Origin: Gammaproteobacteria bacterium
GTDB taxonomy: Bacteria > Pseudomonadota > Gammaproteobacteria > JACCXJ01
Length of the DNA: 35,598 nt
Reading direction: 5' to 3'
Assembly (NCBI GenBank): GCA_013697045.1
Contig: JACCXJ010000273.1
Span: forward strand, 1-35,598
A program made the translations under genes and the position numbers. This document shows, one piece after another, positions 26,564-34,808 of the stretch (position 1 is the stretch's first letter; every line of letters begins with the position of its first letter). A model generated the notes under the pieces. That model had not been told where the DNA came from. It did not search any database and saw only the letters and a list, made by a program, of their open reading frames with translations.

Positions 26564-26996
26564 CTTCGTGTTCCTTATTGAAATCAGAACCGTTGAGGGG
26601 AACTTGCGGCCAGGTCTCGCGCACCAGGCGCAACGTTACATCTTCGCCGATGAAGGCCACCATCCATCCGAGCAACTGGGCCAACAGAACAACTCTGCCC
26701 TCGAAAAATTCGGCCGGGCAGAGTTGCACGTCAAGTGCCTCCCACCCTTCCAAAGACCCATCCGCTTTCACATGCACCGCATCCAGGCAGGGAACTTCCG
26801 AGCTGGCCAGCGCGCGCGAAAGGAGCGCCCGATAACCGGCGTCTCCCATCAGTATCGTCAGACGCGAACGCAGCCTCTCACAACAATGAAAGGCCACCGC
26901 GGTTTCTGTCCCGGAACGTTTAGTTATACCCGTCTCATAAGCCATGAGACGCTTGGCGACATCCCGCATTTGCGGAGTGCTGGCTTGGCTCATCAT
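26556..26996 (-). CDS. Conserved hypothetical protein preceding the KaiC-like gene
   Basis: A 146-aa (or 145-aa) soluble, mostly helical protein of unknown function. Features include a paired Cys (AFHCCERLRSRL), RALLSRALASSEVPCLDAVH followed by VKADGSLEG, and a hydrophobic segment VVLLAQLLGWMVAFIGEDVTL that looks amphipathic rather than membrane-spanning. Similar small proteins seem familiar to me next to signalling genes, but I cannot name a domain. The start is one of two adjacent Met codons behind AAGGAGAG. Its last codons overlap the KaiC-like start (ATGAGTAA), so the two are translationally coupled; it may be a partner or adaptor of the ATPase. Confidence 0.8.
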   Translation of the reverse strand: MMSQASTPQMRDVAKRLMAYETGITKRSGTETAVAFHCCERLRSRLTILMGDAGYRALLSRALASSEVPCLDAVHVKADGSLEGWEALDVQLCPAEFFEGRVVLLAQLLGWMVAFIGEDVTLRLVRETWPQVPLNGSDFNKEHEDE

Positions 26997-27025
26997 GGAA
27001 ACGCTCTCCTTGCCTCTAAGAAACG

Positions 27026-27069
27026 GCGCGGCCCGCCCTATGGGTAATATGTACCCAGCCGAGCCGCGC
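27026..27069. promoter_or_regulatory. Nested inverted repeat upstream of the KaiC-like operon
   Basis: Inner perfect arms tgggta / taccca around atatg (27041-27057) sit inside outer perfect arms gcgcggc (27026-27032) and gccgcgc (27063-27069). The centre is the only A/T-rich spot near the operon start, 30 bp upstream of the first gene, and could overlap the -10 region. A repressor site or leader hairpin is plausible. Confidence 0.45.
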
Positions 27070-27198
27070 TTCACATAGCGCTGCCTCGCTGTCCACGACG
27101 GCAATCACGAAACTCTTTCTCCCATGCTCTTATCGGCGCCCATCCGGTGACGTTACCCTCGGCAGGACGCTCGGGAGAATATAACGGCGGGAGAGGTG

Positions 27199-27536
27199 GC
27201 CGCTTTACCAGGGTTGGCCTGGGCCGTCCGCTCCTTCACCAATCCATTGCGCACCCGGTGCAGGGGCCAGAACGTCTTGCTGCTCGGGGCTCTTCACCGG
27301 CACGAAGCGCATATTGGGACGGCCGACGGCTTCGCAGACCGCCTCAGCATCGCTAGCGCGTCGTTCTTGTTCCTCCTTCACGTAGGGCTTGACGAACTGC
27401 GGGCTGATCAGCCAGACCTCATGCCCCTGCTTCCCGAGCTCCCGTGCCCAGTAATGCGCCCCCGCACAGGCCTCCAGCCCACCAGACAAGGCGGCAGATT
27501 GGCAAAGAATTCCAAAAGTTGCGCTCGCCTGAGCGA
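27199..27536 (-). mobile_element. IS110-family transposase remnant, frameshifted
   Basis: Three minus-strand segments in successive frames join into the N-terminal half of an IS110 transposase: LRRAQLLEFFANLPPCLVG, then GLEACAGAHYWARELGKQGH through PNMRFVPVKSPEQQ, then LHRVRNGLVKERTAQAN. The DAEA catalytic-region motif of the DEDD nuclease domain is present. At least two frameshifts and loss of both ends make it inactive. It lies just downstream of gspH. The adjoining stretch 27070-27198 shows no gene. Confidence 0.8.
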
Positions 27537-27550
27537 CTAGCGCACCAGGA

Positions 27551-28015
27551 TCACGAAGACCCCGTGTAGATCGCGATGCGGCCGGTCAGCCAGCTCACGT
27601 CCACGACGAAGCGCCTCGCGCCGGAACCGAGCGCGATCTGCCCGCCGGTGCCGGTCCCGTCGGGATAGAACCGGATCGAGCCGACGCCGCGGGAGCGGCG
27701 TTCGGAGCGCGCGGTGGTCAGCTTGAGCTGCAGGTCTTCGGGCAGCGCCCGCCATCTAGAACCGCTCACCCGATAACGCCGGCGCTCCGTATCGAGTGTC
27801 AAGAGCACCTCGGCGTGGCGGGTCACGGCGCGACTCCGGGCGTAGCGCAAAGCGGAAGCCAACTCGCGAGCGGCGCTCCGGACCTCGGCTGCCGCCAGGG
27901 CCCCGGACAGCCGCGGCGGCACCAGCGCCAGGAGCAGCCCGGCGAGGGTGAGCACGATGATCATCTCGATCAGGGTAAACCCCGCCGCGCATCGCGCCCG
28001 CCCGCCCCGAGCCAA
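27551..28015 (-). CDS. gspH: Type II secretion minor pseudopilin GspH
   Basis: A 154-aa minor pseudopilin. A short basic leader ends in Gly followed by FTLIEMIIVLTLAGLLLALV, the prepilin-peptidase site and N-terminal helix that anchors the protein in the inner membrane until assembly. The GspH/FimT-type body follows (ELASALRYARSRAVTRHAEV and a C-terminal beta-rich part with GGQIALGSGARRFVVDV). It lies 7 bp downstream of gspG. The genes normally following (gspI, J, K, L, M) are absent; an IS110 remnant begins 15 bp past the stop. Confidence 0.88.
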   Translation of the reverse strand: MARGGRARCAAGFTLIEMIIVLTLAGLLLALVPPRLSGALAAAEVRSAARELASALRYARSRAVTRHAEVLLTLDTERRRYRVSGSRWRALPEDLQLKLTTARSERRSRGVGSIRFYPDGTGTGGQIALGSGARRFVVDVSWLTGRIAIYTGSS

Positions 28016-28022
28016 GGTCAGA

Positions 28023-28457
28023 TCACTCCCAGCTCGCTACATCCTTGTTCTCCCCGTCGCCGCCCTCGGCATTGTCGGCGCCCAGGGAGTAGACGTCGAA
28101 CTCCCCATGCTGACCGGGGAAACGATAGGAGTACTCGTTCCCCCACGGGTCCTTGGGAACCTCCTTTTTCTTGAGGTAGGGACCGCTCCAACCCTCGGCG
28201 TTGCTGGGCGCCTCGACCAGGGCCTTGAGCCCCTCGTCGGTCGTCGGATAACGCCCGATCTCGAGCTTGTAGAGGTCCAGGGTGCCGGCAAAATCCTGGA
28301 TCTGCAGGCGCGCCGAGTCGGACTTGGCGCTACTCAGGTATTTCATGACCCTGGGCCCCACGATGCTGCCCAAAAGCCCGAGGATCACCAGCACCACCAA
28401 TAGCTCGATGAGCGTAAAGCCCTGCTCCCGCCGCTTCGTTTCCTTCTTGCCCTTCAT
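28023..28457 (-). CDS. gspG: Type II secretion major pseudopilin GspG
   Basis: A 144-aa major pseudopilin that forms the periplasmic pseudopilus. A charged leader (MKGKKETKRREQG) is followed by FTLIELLVVLVILGLLGSIV with the +5 Glu. The family signature GRYPTTDEGLKALVEAP, DPWGNEYSYRFPGQHGEFDV and the calcium-site loop near the end are intact. The protein ends in KDVASWE, typical of GspG. It is separated from gspF by 154 bp. Confidence 0.96.
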   Translation of the reverse strand: MKGKKETKRREQGFTLIELLVVLVILGLLGSIVGPRVMKYLSSAKSDSARLQIQDFAGTLDLYKLEIGRYPTTDEGLKALVEAPSNAEGWSGPYLKKKEVPKDPWGNEYSYRFPGQHGEFDVYSLGADNAEGGDGENKDVASWE

Positions 28458-28522
28458 TCATCGATCTCCAAGCGTTTGTCTCAGATAGGAGCGCACGAGT
28501 GCCCTTCTTCCGTCACGATAGG

Positions 28523-28540
28523 CGGACCTCACGAGGTCCG
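28523..28540 (-). terminator. Hairpin in the gspF-gspG gap
   Basis: cggacct / aggtccg around cacg, a perfect 7-bp stem in the 154-bp gap between gspF and gspG. There is no adjacent T-run on the coding strand. It could attenuate or stabilise the transcript so that the abundant pseudopilin GspG is made at a different level from GspE and GspF. The rest of the gap shows nothing else. Confidence 0.35.
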
Positions 28541-28611
28541 GATGACCCTTGCATAGACCTTCGGCACACGCGATGAGTTGCGGCCCCCTGGCTTTTTTGT
28601 TTTTCCGCTCA

Positions 28612-29832
28612 TCAGAACGCCAGCTCGTTGACGCTCAATATGGCTACCAGGATGGACATGATGATGGCCGCGATCACGAGGCCGAGCCCCAGGATCAAGG
28701 CCGGCTCGAGCAGGGCCATGACGCGTTTGATGGCGCTCCGGACCTCCCGATCGTAGACCTCCGACACCTGTAGCAGCATCTCCTCGAGCTGCCCGGTCTC
28801 CTCACCGACCCGCACCATGTGGACCGCGAGCCTCGGAAAGAACGGCACCTCGGCCAAGGGCTCGGCCAGCCCGTGCCCCTGCTTCAGGCGCTCCACGACG
28901 CCGTCCATGGCCTCCGCCAGCACCCGGTTGTCGAGCGTCTCCTTGACGATCGAGAGCCCGGTCAAGAGCGGCACGCCATTGCTGAGGAGCGTCCCCAGCA
29001 TCCGGCTGAAGCGCGCCACCTCGATCTTGGTGATCAAGTCCCCGGCGAGCGGCAGGCGCAGGAAGCGCGCGTCCCAGCGGTAGCGCGTCGCGGGAACCGC
29101 GAGCTGCCCGCGGAGGTAAAAGACCAGGCCCGCCACCCCGAGCGCGCAGAGCCACCCGTAGCTCCGGAGGCCATCGCCGACGAAGATCACGACCTGGGTC
29201 GCGAACGGCAAGGCCTGGCCGGCGTCGTCGAAGAGCTGCTGAAACTGCGGCACCACATAGACCAATAGGACGATCACCGACAAAAGCGCCACGCCCAAGA
29301 GGATGGCCGGGTAGACCAGCGCCGAGGTCACGGTCTCGCGCAGGTCGCGCGCCCGTTCTAGATATTCCGAGAGCCGCATGAGCACGGTCTCGACCGCCCC
29401 GCCGGCCTCCCCGGCCTTGAGCATGCTGAGATAGAGCCGCGAGAACACCCCGGTCTGGGCTTCCATCGCCGCGGACAGGGTGGCGCCACCGTGCACCCCG
29501 TCCCGGACGCGGATGAGCAGTTGCTGGATGCGCTCATCGGCCGCGATCTCGATCAGCACCTCCAGCGCCCGATCCAGCGAGAGGCGCGCCCGCATGAGCA
29601 TCGCCAGCTCCTGGGTCAGGATCGCGAGCTGCGCCTGGGAGATGCGCCGCCCACGCAGCTTGAACGAGAAGCGCGGACGGTCGGCCTTGGCCTCGCCACG
29701 CTCCTCGGCCCGGATAGGCACGTAACCCAGGTCCTGCAGGCGCTCGATGACCGCGTCGCGGCTCTGGGCCTCCATCTCGCCTTCCGTGACCTCACCCTCG
29801 GGGCTCGCCGCCTTGTAGTGATAGACCGCCAT
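28612..29832 (-). CDS. gspF: Type II secretion inner-membrane platform protein GspF
   Basis: A 406-aa polytopic inner-membrane protein that connects the GspE ATPase to pseudopilus assembly. It has two repeated T2SSF domains (~70-195 and ~270-395) and three membrane segments, at about 165-195 (LVYPAILLGVALLSVIVLLV), 215-240 and 370-400 (LGLGLVIAAIIMSILVAILS). The opening AVYHYKAASPEGEVTEGEME and the motif GVPLLTGLSIVKETLDNRVL are characteristic. It lies 3 bp downstream of gspE. Confidence 0.96.
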   Translation of the reverse strand: MAVYHYKAASPEGEVTEGEMEAQSRDAVIERLQDLGYVPIRAEERGEAKADRPRFSFKLRGRRISQAQLAILTQELAMLMRARLSLDRALEVLIEIAADERIQQLLIRVRDGVHGGATLSAAMEAQTGVFSRLYLSMLKAGEAGGAVETVLMRLSEYLERARDLRETVTSALVYPAILLGVALLSVIVLLVYVVPQFQQLFDDAGQALPFATQVVIFVGDGLRSYGWLCALGVAGLVFYLRGQLAVPATRYRWDARFLRLPLAGDLITKIEVARFSRMLGTLLSNGVPLLTGLSIVKETLDNRVLAEAMDGVVERLKQGHGLAEPLAEVPFFPRLAVHMVRVGEETGQLEEMLLQVSEVYDREVRSAIKRVMALLEPALILGLGLVIAAIIMSILVAILSVNELAF

Positions 29833-29835
29833 TCG

Positions 29836-31584
29836 TCAGGCGCTGGTGACCCGCAGCACGTCTTCGAGCGTGGTGATGCCGGCCAGGGCCTTCTCCACCC
29901 CGTCCTGGAACATGGTGCGCATGCCCTCGGAGATGGCCATGGCCTGCAACTGACCCGCGTCCGCATGCGTCAAGATCAGGCGCCGGATCGGATCGCTGAT
30001 GGGCAGGAACTCCAGGATTGCGGTGCGCCCGCGGTATCCGGTCACGGAGCACTCGGTACACCCGACGGCCTGGTACAGGACCACGGGTCCGCTCGGCACA
30101 TAGCTGCGCAGACCCATCTCGTCGATGAGCTCGGGCAGGGCCTCGTTGGGCCGCCGGCAATGCCGGCACAAGGTGCGCACCAGGCGCTGGGCGAGGACCC
30201 CGTTGACGGTCGAGGTCAAGAGGTAATCCTCGACCCCCATGTCCAGGAGGCGCGTCACGCTGCTGCCGGCGTCGTTGGTGTGCAGGGTGGACAGTACCAG
30301 ATGGCCGGTGAGCGCCGATTGCACGGCGATCTGCGCGGTCTCGAGGTCGCGGATCTCGCCGATCATGATGACATCGGGGTCCTGCCGGACGATGGAGCGC
30401 AGGGCGTTCGCGAAGTTGAGGCCGATCTGGGGCTTGACCTGGATCTGGTTGATGCCCTCGAGCTGGTACTCGACGGGGTCCTCGACGGTCACGAGCTTGC
30501 GGTCCGCGGTGTTGAGTTTCTTCAGCGCCGCGTACAGGGTGCTGGTCTTGCCGCTCCCGGTCGGGCCGGTGACGAGCAAGACCCCGTGCGGCAGGGACAG
30601 GACCTCGAGGAAGGCGTCCAGCACCGGGCCGCCGAAGCCGAGCGGCTCGAACTCGAAGCTGATGGCCTGCTTGTCGAGCACCCGCATGACAACGCTCTCG
30701 CCGTGCAGGGTCGGCACGCTGGACACCCGGAGGTCGATCTCCTTGCCCTGCACGCGGAGATGGATGCGGCCGTCCTGAGGCAGGCGGCGCTCGGCGATGT
30801 TGAGCCGCGCCATGATCTTGATGCGGGAGATCACCGCCGCGGTCGAGCGCGCCGGCGGCGCCTCGACCTCGTGCAACGCGCCGTCGATGCGGTAGCGCAC
30901 CTTTAAGCGGTTCTCGAAAGGCTCGATGTGGAGATCCGAGGCGCGCGACTCGATGGCGCGTTGGATCAGGTGATTGACGAGCCGTACGATCGGCGCCTCG
31001 CTGGCGAGGTCCTTGAGGCGCTCGATGTCCTCGGGTTCATTGGCATCGGGTCGCGCCTCGATGTCATCGACGATCTGCCCGAGCACGGTCTGGCCACTGC
31101 CATACAGCCGTTCGATGGCCGCCAGGATCTCCGATCCGAGCCCGAGCGCCGGTTTGACGGGCTTGCCGTAGGCCAGTTCCAGGGCATGCACGATGTAGCG
31201 GTCCTGCGGCTCGGTCATAGCGACCAGGAGCCCGTCCGGGTCTTCCCTGACCGGCACCACATGGGCCGACTTCAGGAACTTGACCGCGACCTGCTCTTCA
31301 CACAGCGCCGCCGCGGGATAGTCCGCGGCACGGATGAGCGGCAGGTTCAGGAGGACCGCGAGCGCCTCGGCCAGGTCGCGGTCCGAGATGAGCCCGAGCT
31401 TGACCAGCATGGCGCCCAGGTACTCGCGGCTGCTGAGGGCGAGCCGGACGGCGTTTTCCAGGCCCTCGCGCGAGACCTTGTGGTTGGCGAGGAGGTATTC
31501 ACCGAGGCGCGCGGCGGATGATGGCGGCGCGGCCTCCGGCGCCGGGCTCGGTGGCTCATGTCGTAAGACGGCTAGTGTGCTCAT
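29836..31584 (-). CDS. gspE: Type II secretion ATPase GspE
   Basis: A 582-aa cytoplasmic hexameric ATPase that powers pseudopilus extension. An N-terminal N1E/GspE_N domain (~45-190) precedes the catalytic domain with Walker A GPTGSGKTSTLY, Asp box and Walker B (DPDVIMIGEIRD), and the His box (GHLVLSTLHTND). The tetracysteine zinc module is present (CRHCRRP, then CTECSVTGYRG). The start at MSTLAVLRHE is preceded by GAGGGTG; an upstream Met is possible but adds 33 Arg/Asp-rich residues. It heads the gspEFGH block; an IS3 remnant sits upstream. Confidence 0.95.
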   Translation of the reverse strand: MSTLAVLRHEPPSPAPEAAPPSSAARLGEYLLANHKVSREGLENAVRLALSSREYLGAMLVKLGLISDRDLAEALAVLLNLPLIRAADYPAAALCEEQVAVKFLKSAHVVPVREDPDGLLVAMTEPQDRYIVHALELAYGKPVKPALGLGSEILAAIERLYGSGQTVLGQIVDDIEARPDANEPEDIERLKDLASEAPIVRLVNHLIQRAIESRASDLHIEPFENRLKVRYRIDGALHEVEAPPARSTAAVISRIKIMARLNIAERRLPQDGRIHLRVQGKEIDLRVSSVPTLHGESVVMRVLDKQAISFEFEPLGFGGPVLDAFLEVLSLPHGVLLVTGPTGSGKTSTLYAALKKLNTADRKLVTVEDPVEYQLEGINQIQVKPQIGLNFANALRSIVRQDPDVIMIGEIRDLETAQIAVQSALTGHLVLSTLHTNDAGSSVTRLLDMGVEDYLLTSTVNGVLAQRLVRTLCRHCRRPNEALPELIDEMGLRSYVPSGPVVLYQAVGCTECSVTGYRGRTAILEFLPISDPIRRLILTHADAGQLQAMAISEGMRTMFQDGVEKALAGITTLEDVLRVTSA

Positions 31585-31711
31585 GGCTGGCGCACCCTCA
31601 TCATCGCGGGATCGACGAGCGTCCCGTTCGTCTCCCCGTGCGCAGGTCCTTGGAGGATCCTCCCCAAGTGACGCCGAATGCAATGCCCGCGCCCTTTATC
31701 CAGAACGCGGC

Positions 31712-32100
31712 ACGGTTGTCCGGGATCTATCCACCGCCGCTTCTCCTAAGCCGAGCCTGCAGTTTTTTTTACCCACTCAAGCTCCATCTTCAGCCGCCCA
31801 ATCTCTTCATAGAGCGACGCCTGCACCACCTCCTGGTCCTGCGCCTCCTTGAGCCGTCGGCTCCCGAAGATCCCCTTGGCCTCCGCCCCGAGCTGACGCC
31901 TCCACTGGCTGATCTGCGTCGGATGCACCTCGTACCCCGCCGCCAGCTCGTTCACCGTCTTGAGCCCTTCAAGGCCCCCAAGGCCACCTTCGCCTTGAGC
32001 TCCCAACTGTGTCGCTTACGCTTCGTAGTCATCATTCGACCCCCTGAGACCACCCGGATATCTTACTTAACCAGTGGTCCCAAATCTTGGGATCCACTAT
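31712..32100 (-). mobile_element. IS3-family element remnant (frameshifted orfA, truncated orfB)
   Basis: orfA starts at 32032 (MTTKRKRHSWELKAKVALGA). A one-base loss near 31980 shifts the frame, after which LKTVNELAAGYEVHPTQISQ and LYEEIGRLKMELEWVKK continue to 31746. An A-rich run near the end marks the usual orfA/orfB slippage site. An EKRRWIDPGQP segment, typical of the start of orfB, follows and then stops. An end-like inverted repeat (agtggtcccaa / ttgggatccact) lies at about 32081-32098. The transposase catalytic domain is missing, so it is dead. Confidence 0.8.
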
Positions 32101-32495
32101 AGACCAAGTGTGAGCGAGGGTGCGATCGCGTAGCGCCAAGCAGCGTGGCGAGTTAGCAAGACAGTCGGAAGTGGATCATCTTGACGCCGTCGATAGCACC
32201 AACGCCCACCACCTATGGCCGCCCCTATGAGGAGGCTCGGCCGCTTGGAGACCAGCTTCGGCTTCACCGCATGCACCCTGGTCTCTCCCACCGAGCGCTC
32301 GGGAAGATGCGCGGCAGTGCTCGCACATTCGCATGATCGCCCAGTCGAAGGCGCACGTGGCTTGGGCCCCGCAGCCGGGGCACTGAGCGCGCGCTAGGCT
32401 CATGTCCCGCCGCAGGTAGATTCCGCGGTCCGACAGTGCTCGGCCGGCGTGGCGCATGTTTGACCCCGAGGTGGAGGGCGCCGCAAGATCCGCGC
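32101..32495. other. Non-coding or decayed DNA between the IS3 remnant and the btuF-like gene
   Basis: About 395 bp with open but unconvincing frames. On the minus strand CPGCGAQATCAFDWAIMRMC looks like a zinc-ribbon fragment, and a short frame beyond it contains VGVGAIDGVKMIHF. These might be further mobile-element debris, but I cannot assign them. No RNA gene was seen. Confidence 0.3.
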
Positions 32496-33416
32496 ATGCG
32501 CATCGCTTCGCTCATCGCCTCGAGCACCGAGATCATCTGCGCCCTCGGCTTCGGCGACGACCTCGTAGGCCGCTCGCACGAGTGCGACCACCCGGAATGG
32601 GTGAAGCGGCTTCCTGCCTTGACCGAGCCCAAGCTCCCCACCGACGGGACGAGCTACGAGATCGACCAGCGGATCAAGGCCATCCTGCAGGAGGGTCTGG
32701 CGGTCTACCGCGTCTTCGCCGACAAGCTGGAGGCGGTGCGGCCCGAGGTGATCGTCACTCAGAGCCAGTGCGAGGTGTGCGCCGTGTCTCTGTCGGACGT
32801 GGAGGACGCCGTCTGCCGAATGGTGTCGTCGCAACCACGCATCGTGTCCCTGGAACCGAACGACCTGGCGGGCGTATTCGGGGACATCCGGAAGGTGGCC
32901 GAGGCACTGGGCGCGCCCGAGTGCGGCGCCCGGCTGGCGGCCTCGCTCCGTGAACGGATGGCCACTGTCGAATCGACCGCGCGCCGGTTCGCGTCCCGGC
33001 CACGCGTGGCCTGCATCGAGTGGATCGAGCCCCTCATGTCGGGTGGCAACTGGATGCCTGAGCTCGTCGCCATGGCCGGCGGCGCGTCGCTCTTCGGACA
33101 GGCTGGCAAGCACTCGCCCTGGCTCGACTGGGACGACCTCCGCGCCGCCGACCCCGACGTGGTCTTCGTCTCGCCCTGCGGCTTCGATATCCCGCGTACC
33201 CTCGTCGAGATGCCGCTCCTCGAGAAGCGGCCCGGCTGGCACGAGCTCCGCGCCGTACGCGAGGGCCGCGTGATCGTCGCCGACGGCAACCAGTACTTCA
33301 ACCGTCCCGGCCCACGGCTCGTGGAGAGCCTCGAGATCCTGGCGGAGGCGCTCCACCCTGGCGCGCTCCCGCCACGGCACCGCGGCTCCGGCTGGGTGGC
33401 CTGGCCGCGCGCGTAG
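32496..33416 (+). CDS. Cobalamin-binding protein, BtuF-like (helical-backbone periplasmic-binding fold)
   Basis: A 306-aa protein of the BtuF/FhuD-type substrate-binding family. It starts with RIASLIASSTEIICALGFGD and VGRSHECDHPEWV, followed by VYRVFADKLEAVRPEVIVTQ and QCEVCAVS, a segment typical of this cobalamin-binding branch. VACIEWIEPLMSGGNWMPEL and DPDVVFVSPCGFDI continue the fold. I see no signal peptide from this start or from the longer reading at 32436, so either the true start is missed or the protein works in the cytoplasm. No BtuC/BtuD partners are nearby, so a transport role is unproven. It has no strong ribosome-binding site. Confidence 0.8.
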   Translation: MRIASLIASSTEIICALGFGDDLVGRSHECDHPEWVKRLPALTEPKLPTDGTSYEIDQRIKAILQEGLAVYRVFADKLEAVRPEVIVTQSQCEVCAVSLSDVEDAVCRMVSSQPRIVSLEPNDLAGVFGDIRKVAEALGAPECGARLAASLRERMATVESTARRFASRPRVACIEWIEPLMSGGNWMPELVAMAGGASLFGQAGKHSPWLDWDDLRAADPDVVFVSPCGFDIPRTLVEMPLLEKRPGWHELRAVREGRVIVADGNQYFNRPGPRLVESLEILAEALHPGALPPRHRGSGWVAWPRA

Positions 33417-33508
33417 CCTTCCTGCTGACTCCGGGTTGGGTGTTCATCCCGTTTTTCATCACCCGCTCCGATCACACCGAGTTGGGTGATTGCCGCGCGG
33501 ACAGAGGC

Positions 33509-34075
33509 TCAGTCAGAGGGAGGGTTCCGCCGCCACTCAGCAGCACGCTGCTCGATGTCCACCGCTTGGTGCCGCTTCATGATCGCCATCGCTTCATCGA
33601 TCTGCTCCGCCGCGAGGCGAAGAAACACCAGGGTACCCCCCCGGCGCACCGCTTCGGCGTAGTAGCCGGAGCTGTCCTTGGGCACGCCCAACTTTTCAAC
33701 TTCGGCGAATAGCCCGCCGGCGGCGGCCCCCACGCTGGCGCCGAGGAGAGTCGTAGCCAGGGTGCCGGCGGCGGCCACCCAGCCGATCCCGGGAATTGCG
33801 AGCTCGGTGAGGCCGACCAACAACCCGCCCAAGCCACCCACCACCGTGCCCGTACTCACCCCGCTACCGATCTCCTCGGAGGTTGGAGCAGCGCCTTCGA
33901 GAGTCGACATCCGAGGACCACCCTCAAAAGTAGAGGCCTTGTAGCGGGACCATTCGCCGGTGGCGTCACTGGTCAATAGACCCATATCGTCGCGCGAATA
34001 TCCGGCCGTAATCAGATCGCGCGTCGCACTCTGGGCTTCACGGAGGCTATCGAATAAACCAACCACGGTCTTCAT
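33509..34075 (-). CDS. YflT/general stress protein 17M-like protein with glycine-rich membrane hairpin
   Basis: A 188-aa protein. Residues 1 to ~45 (KTVVGLFDSLREAQSATRDL) resemble the heat-induced stress protein YflT-like domain. Residues ~70-125 are Gly/Ala-rich and hydrophobic (GLGGLLVGLTELAIPGIGWV, then GASVGAAAGGLFA), like a glycine-zipper membrane hairpin. The C-terminal part (YYAEAVRRGGTLVFLRLAAE) looks like a second small alpha/beta unit. Such proteins are common in environmental bacteria and thought to be stress related; the function is unknown. The small-gene region upstream is on the same strand. Confidence 0.75.
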   Translation of the reverse strand: MKTVVGLFDSLREAQSATRDLITAGYSRDDMGLLTSDATGEWSRYKASTFEGGPRMSTLEGAAPTSEEIGSGVSTGTVVGGLGGLLVGLTELAIPGIGWVAAAGTLATTLLGASVGAAAGGLFAEVEKLGVPKDSSGYYAEAVRRGGTLVFLRLAAEQIDEAMAIMKRHQAVDIEQRAAEWRRNPPSD

Positions 34076-34214
34076 GCGAATTTATCACTCCGCGACGAAC
34101 GCCCGCTCTTATTCCTGTATATCAGCCGATTAGTTGCGCCGGCGATGCGGGCCCGGAAAAAAACGTAGCCGCCACAAAATATGAATCCTCTCAAGCGTCT
34201 TGGCCCGTTTACTC

Positions 34215-34313
34215 TCATCGCGTGAGTCGATCGATTAATTCGTCCGTGGCGATGTCTTCGGTTAGAACGGCGGAGGCGGTGTGCGAGACGGTAAGCAGAC
34301 CGATCGACACCAT
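34215..34313 (-). pseudogene. Small exported-peptide gene, probably frameshifted
   Basis: A 32-codon frame encodes a signal-peptide-like segment (MVSIGLLTVSHTASAVLTED) followed by IATDELIDRLTR and a stop. Just past it, in another frame, DESKRAKTLERIHILWRLRF continues in protein-like fashion, so a one-base deletion near 34218 probably broke a longer reading. The start codon is uncertain because hydrophobic in-frame codons (IFVLS) precede the Met. A good sigma-70 promoter lies 53-81 bp upstream. The remaining DNA of 34076-34539 shows no other gene. Confidence 0.35.
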
Positions 34314-34365
34314 GGATAGGACGAAGATTCTTCCCTATCTCGCTCCTCAAGATACTCATTAACGC

Positions 34366-34394
34366 AGTATAGTGTGTAGCTTAGTTAATTTCAA
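34366..34394 (-). promoter_or_regulatory. Near-consensus sigma-70 promoter
   Basis: On the minus strand TTGAAA (34389-34394) and TATACT (34366-34371) are exactly 17 bp apart. Transcription would start near 34359, 45 bp before the small exported-peptide frame, and could continue into the YflT-like gene. It is the best sigma-70 match I found in the window and lies in locally AT-richer DNA. Confidence 0.7.
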
Positions 34395-34539
34395 GCACCG
34401 TCCATGCCTGAAGCACCGGGGGCGCGCAAGGCCGTGACTTTACACTGAAACTGTGCATACAGCATGCGGGCAGCGCCGCCCTCAAGCGGTAATAATTACT
34501 GAACAGCGTGTAATTCCTACTAAAAAGCGGCTATCAGTT

Positions 34540-34701
34540 TTACCGGCGATGTGCTGACCAGCCGAGCGCGGTCAAAAGCTGAACAGTCATGCCACGATGC
34601 GTTGCGAAAAGGGTAGGCACGTCCGTCACCTGGTAGCCTTCTATTTCCAAGTTGCGGCGCTTGGATGACCCGATAACGTTGACCTCCGCATTCATCGTCA
34701 T
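34540..34701 (-). CDS. Small hypothetical protein
   Basis: A 53-aa frame, MTMNAEVNVIGSSKRRNLEI then EGYQVTDVPTLFATHRGMTV and QLLTALGWSAHRR. It looks more protein-like (alternating hydrophobic pattern, balanced composition) than the overlapping longer, Arg/Cys-rich frame that spans 34520-34933. In-frame sequence before the Met extends some 20 codons without a better start, so it may be the tail of a decayed gene. No family recognised and no clear ribosome-binding site. Confidence 0.3.
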   Translation of the reverse strand: MTMNAEVNVIGSSKRRNLEIEGYQVTDVPTLFATHRGMTVQLLTALGWSAHRR

Positions 34702-34808
34702 CACGCAGCCGGTGGCCCCGGTCGTACGAGGGGCGGAGGAGTTCGGCCTCTTCCTGAACGTCTAAACGATGCCCGCACTTTTTCAGGATGGATGAACACG
34801 GACGGAGG

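Noticed and set aside
34072-34359. 95-codon Arg-rich minus-strand frame starting at 34359
   Set aside because: Basic, low-complexity composition; two other frames in the same DNA look like real protein pieces, so this one is likely spurious.
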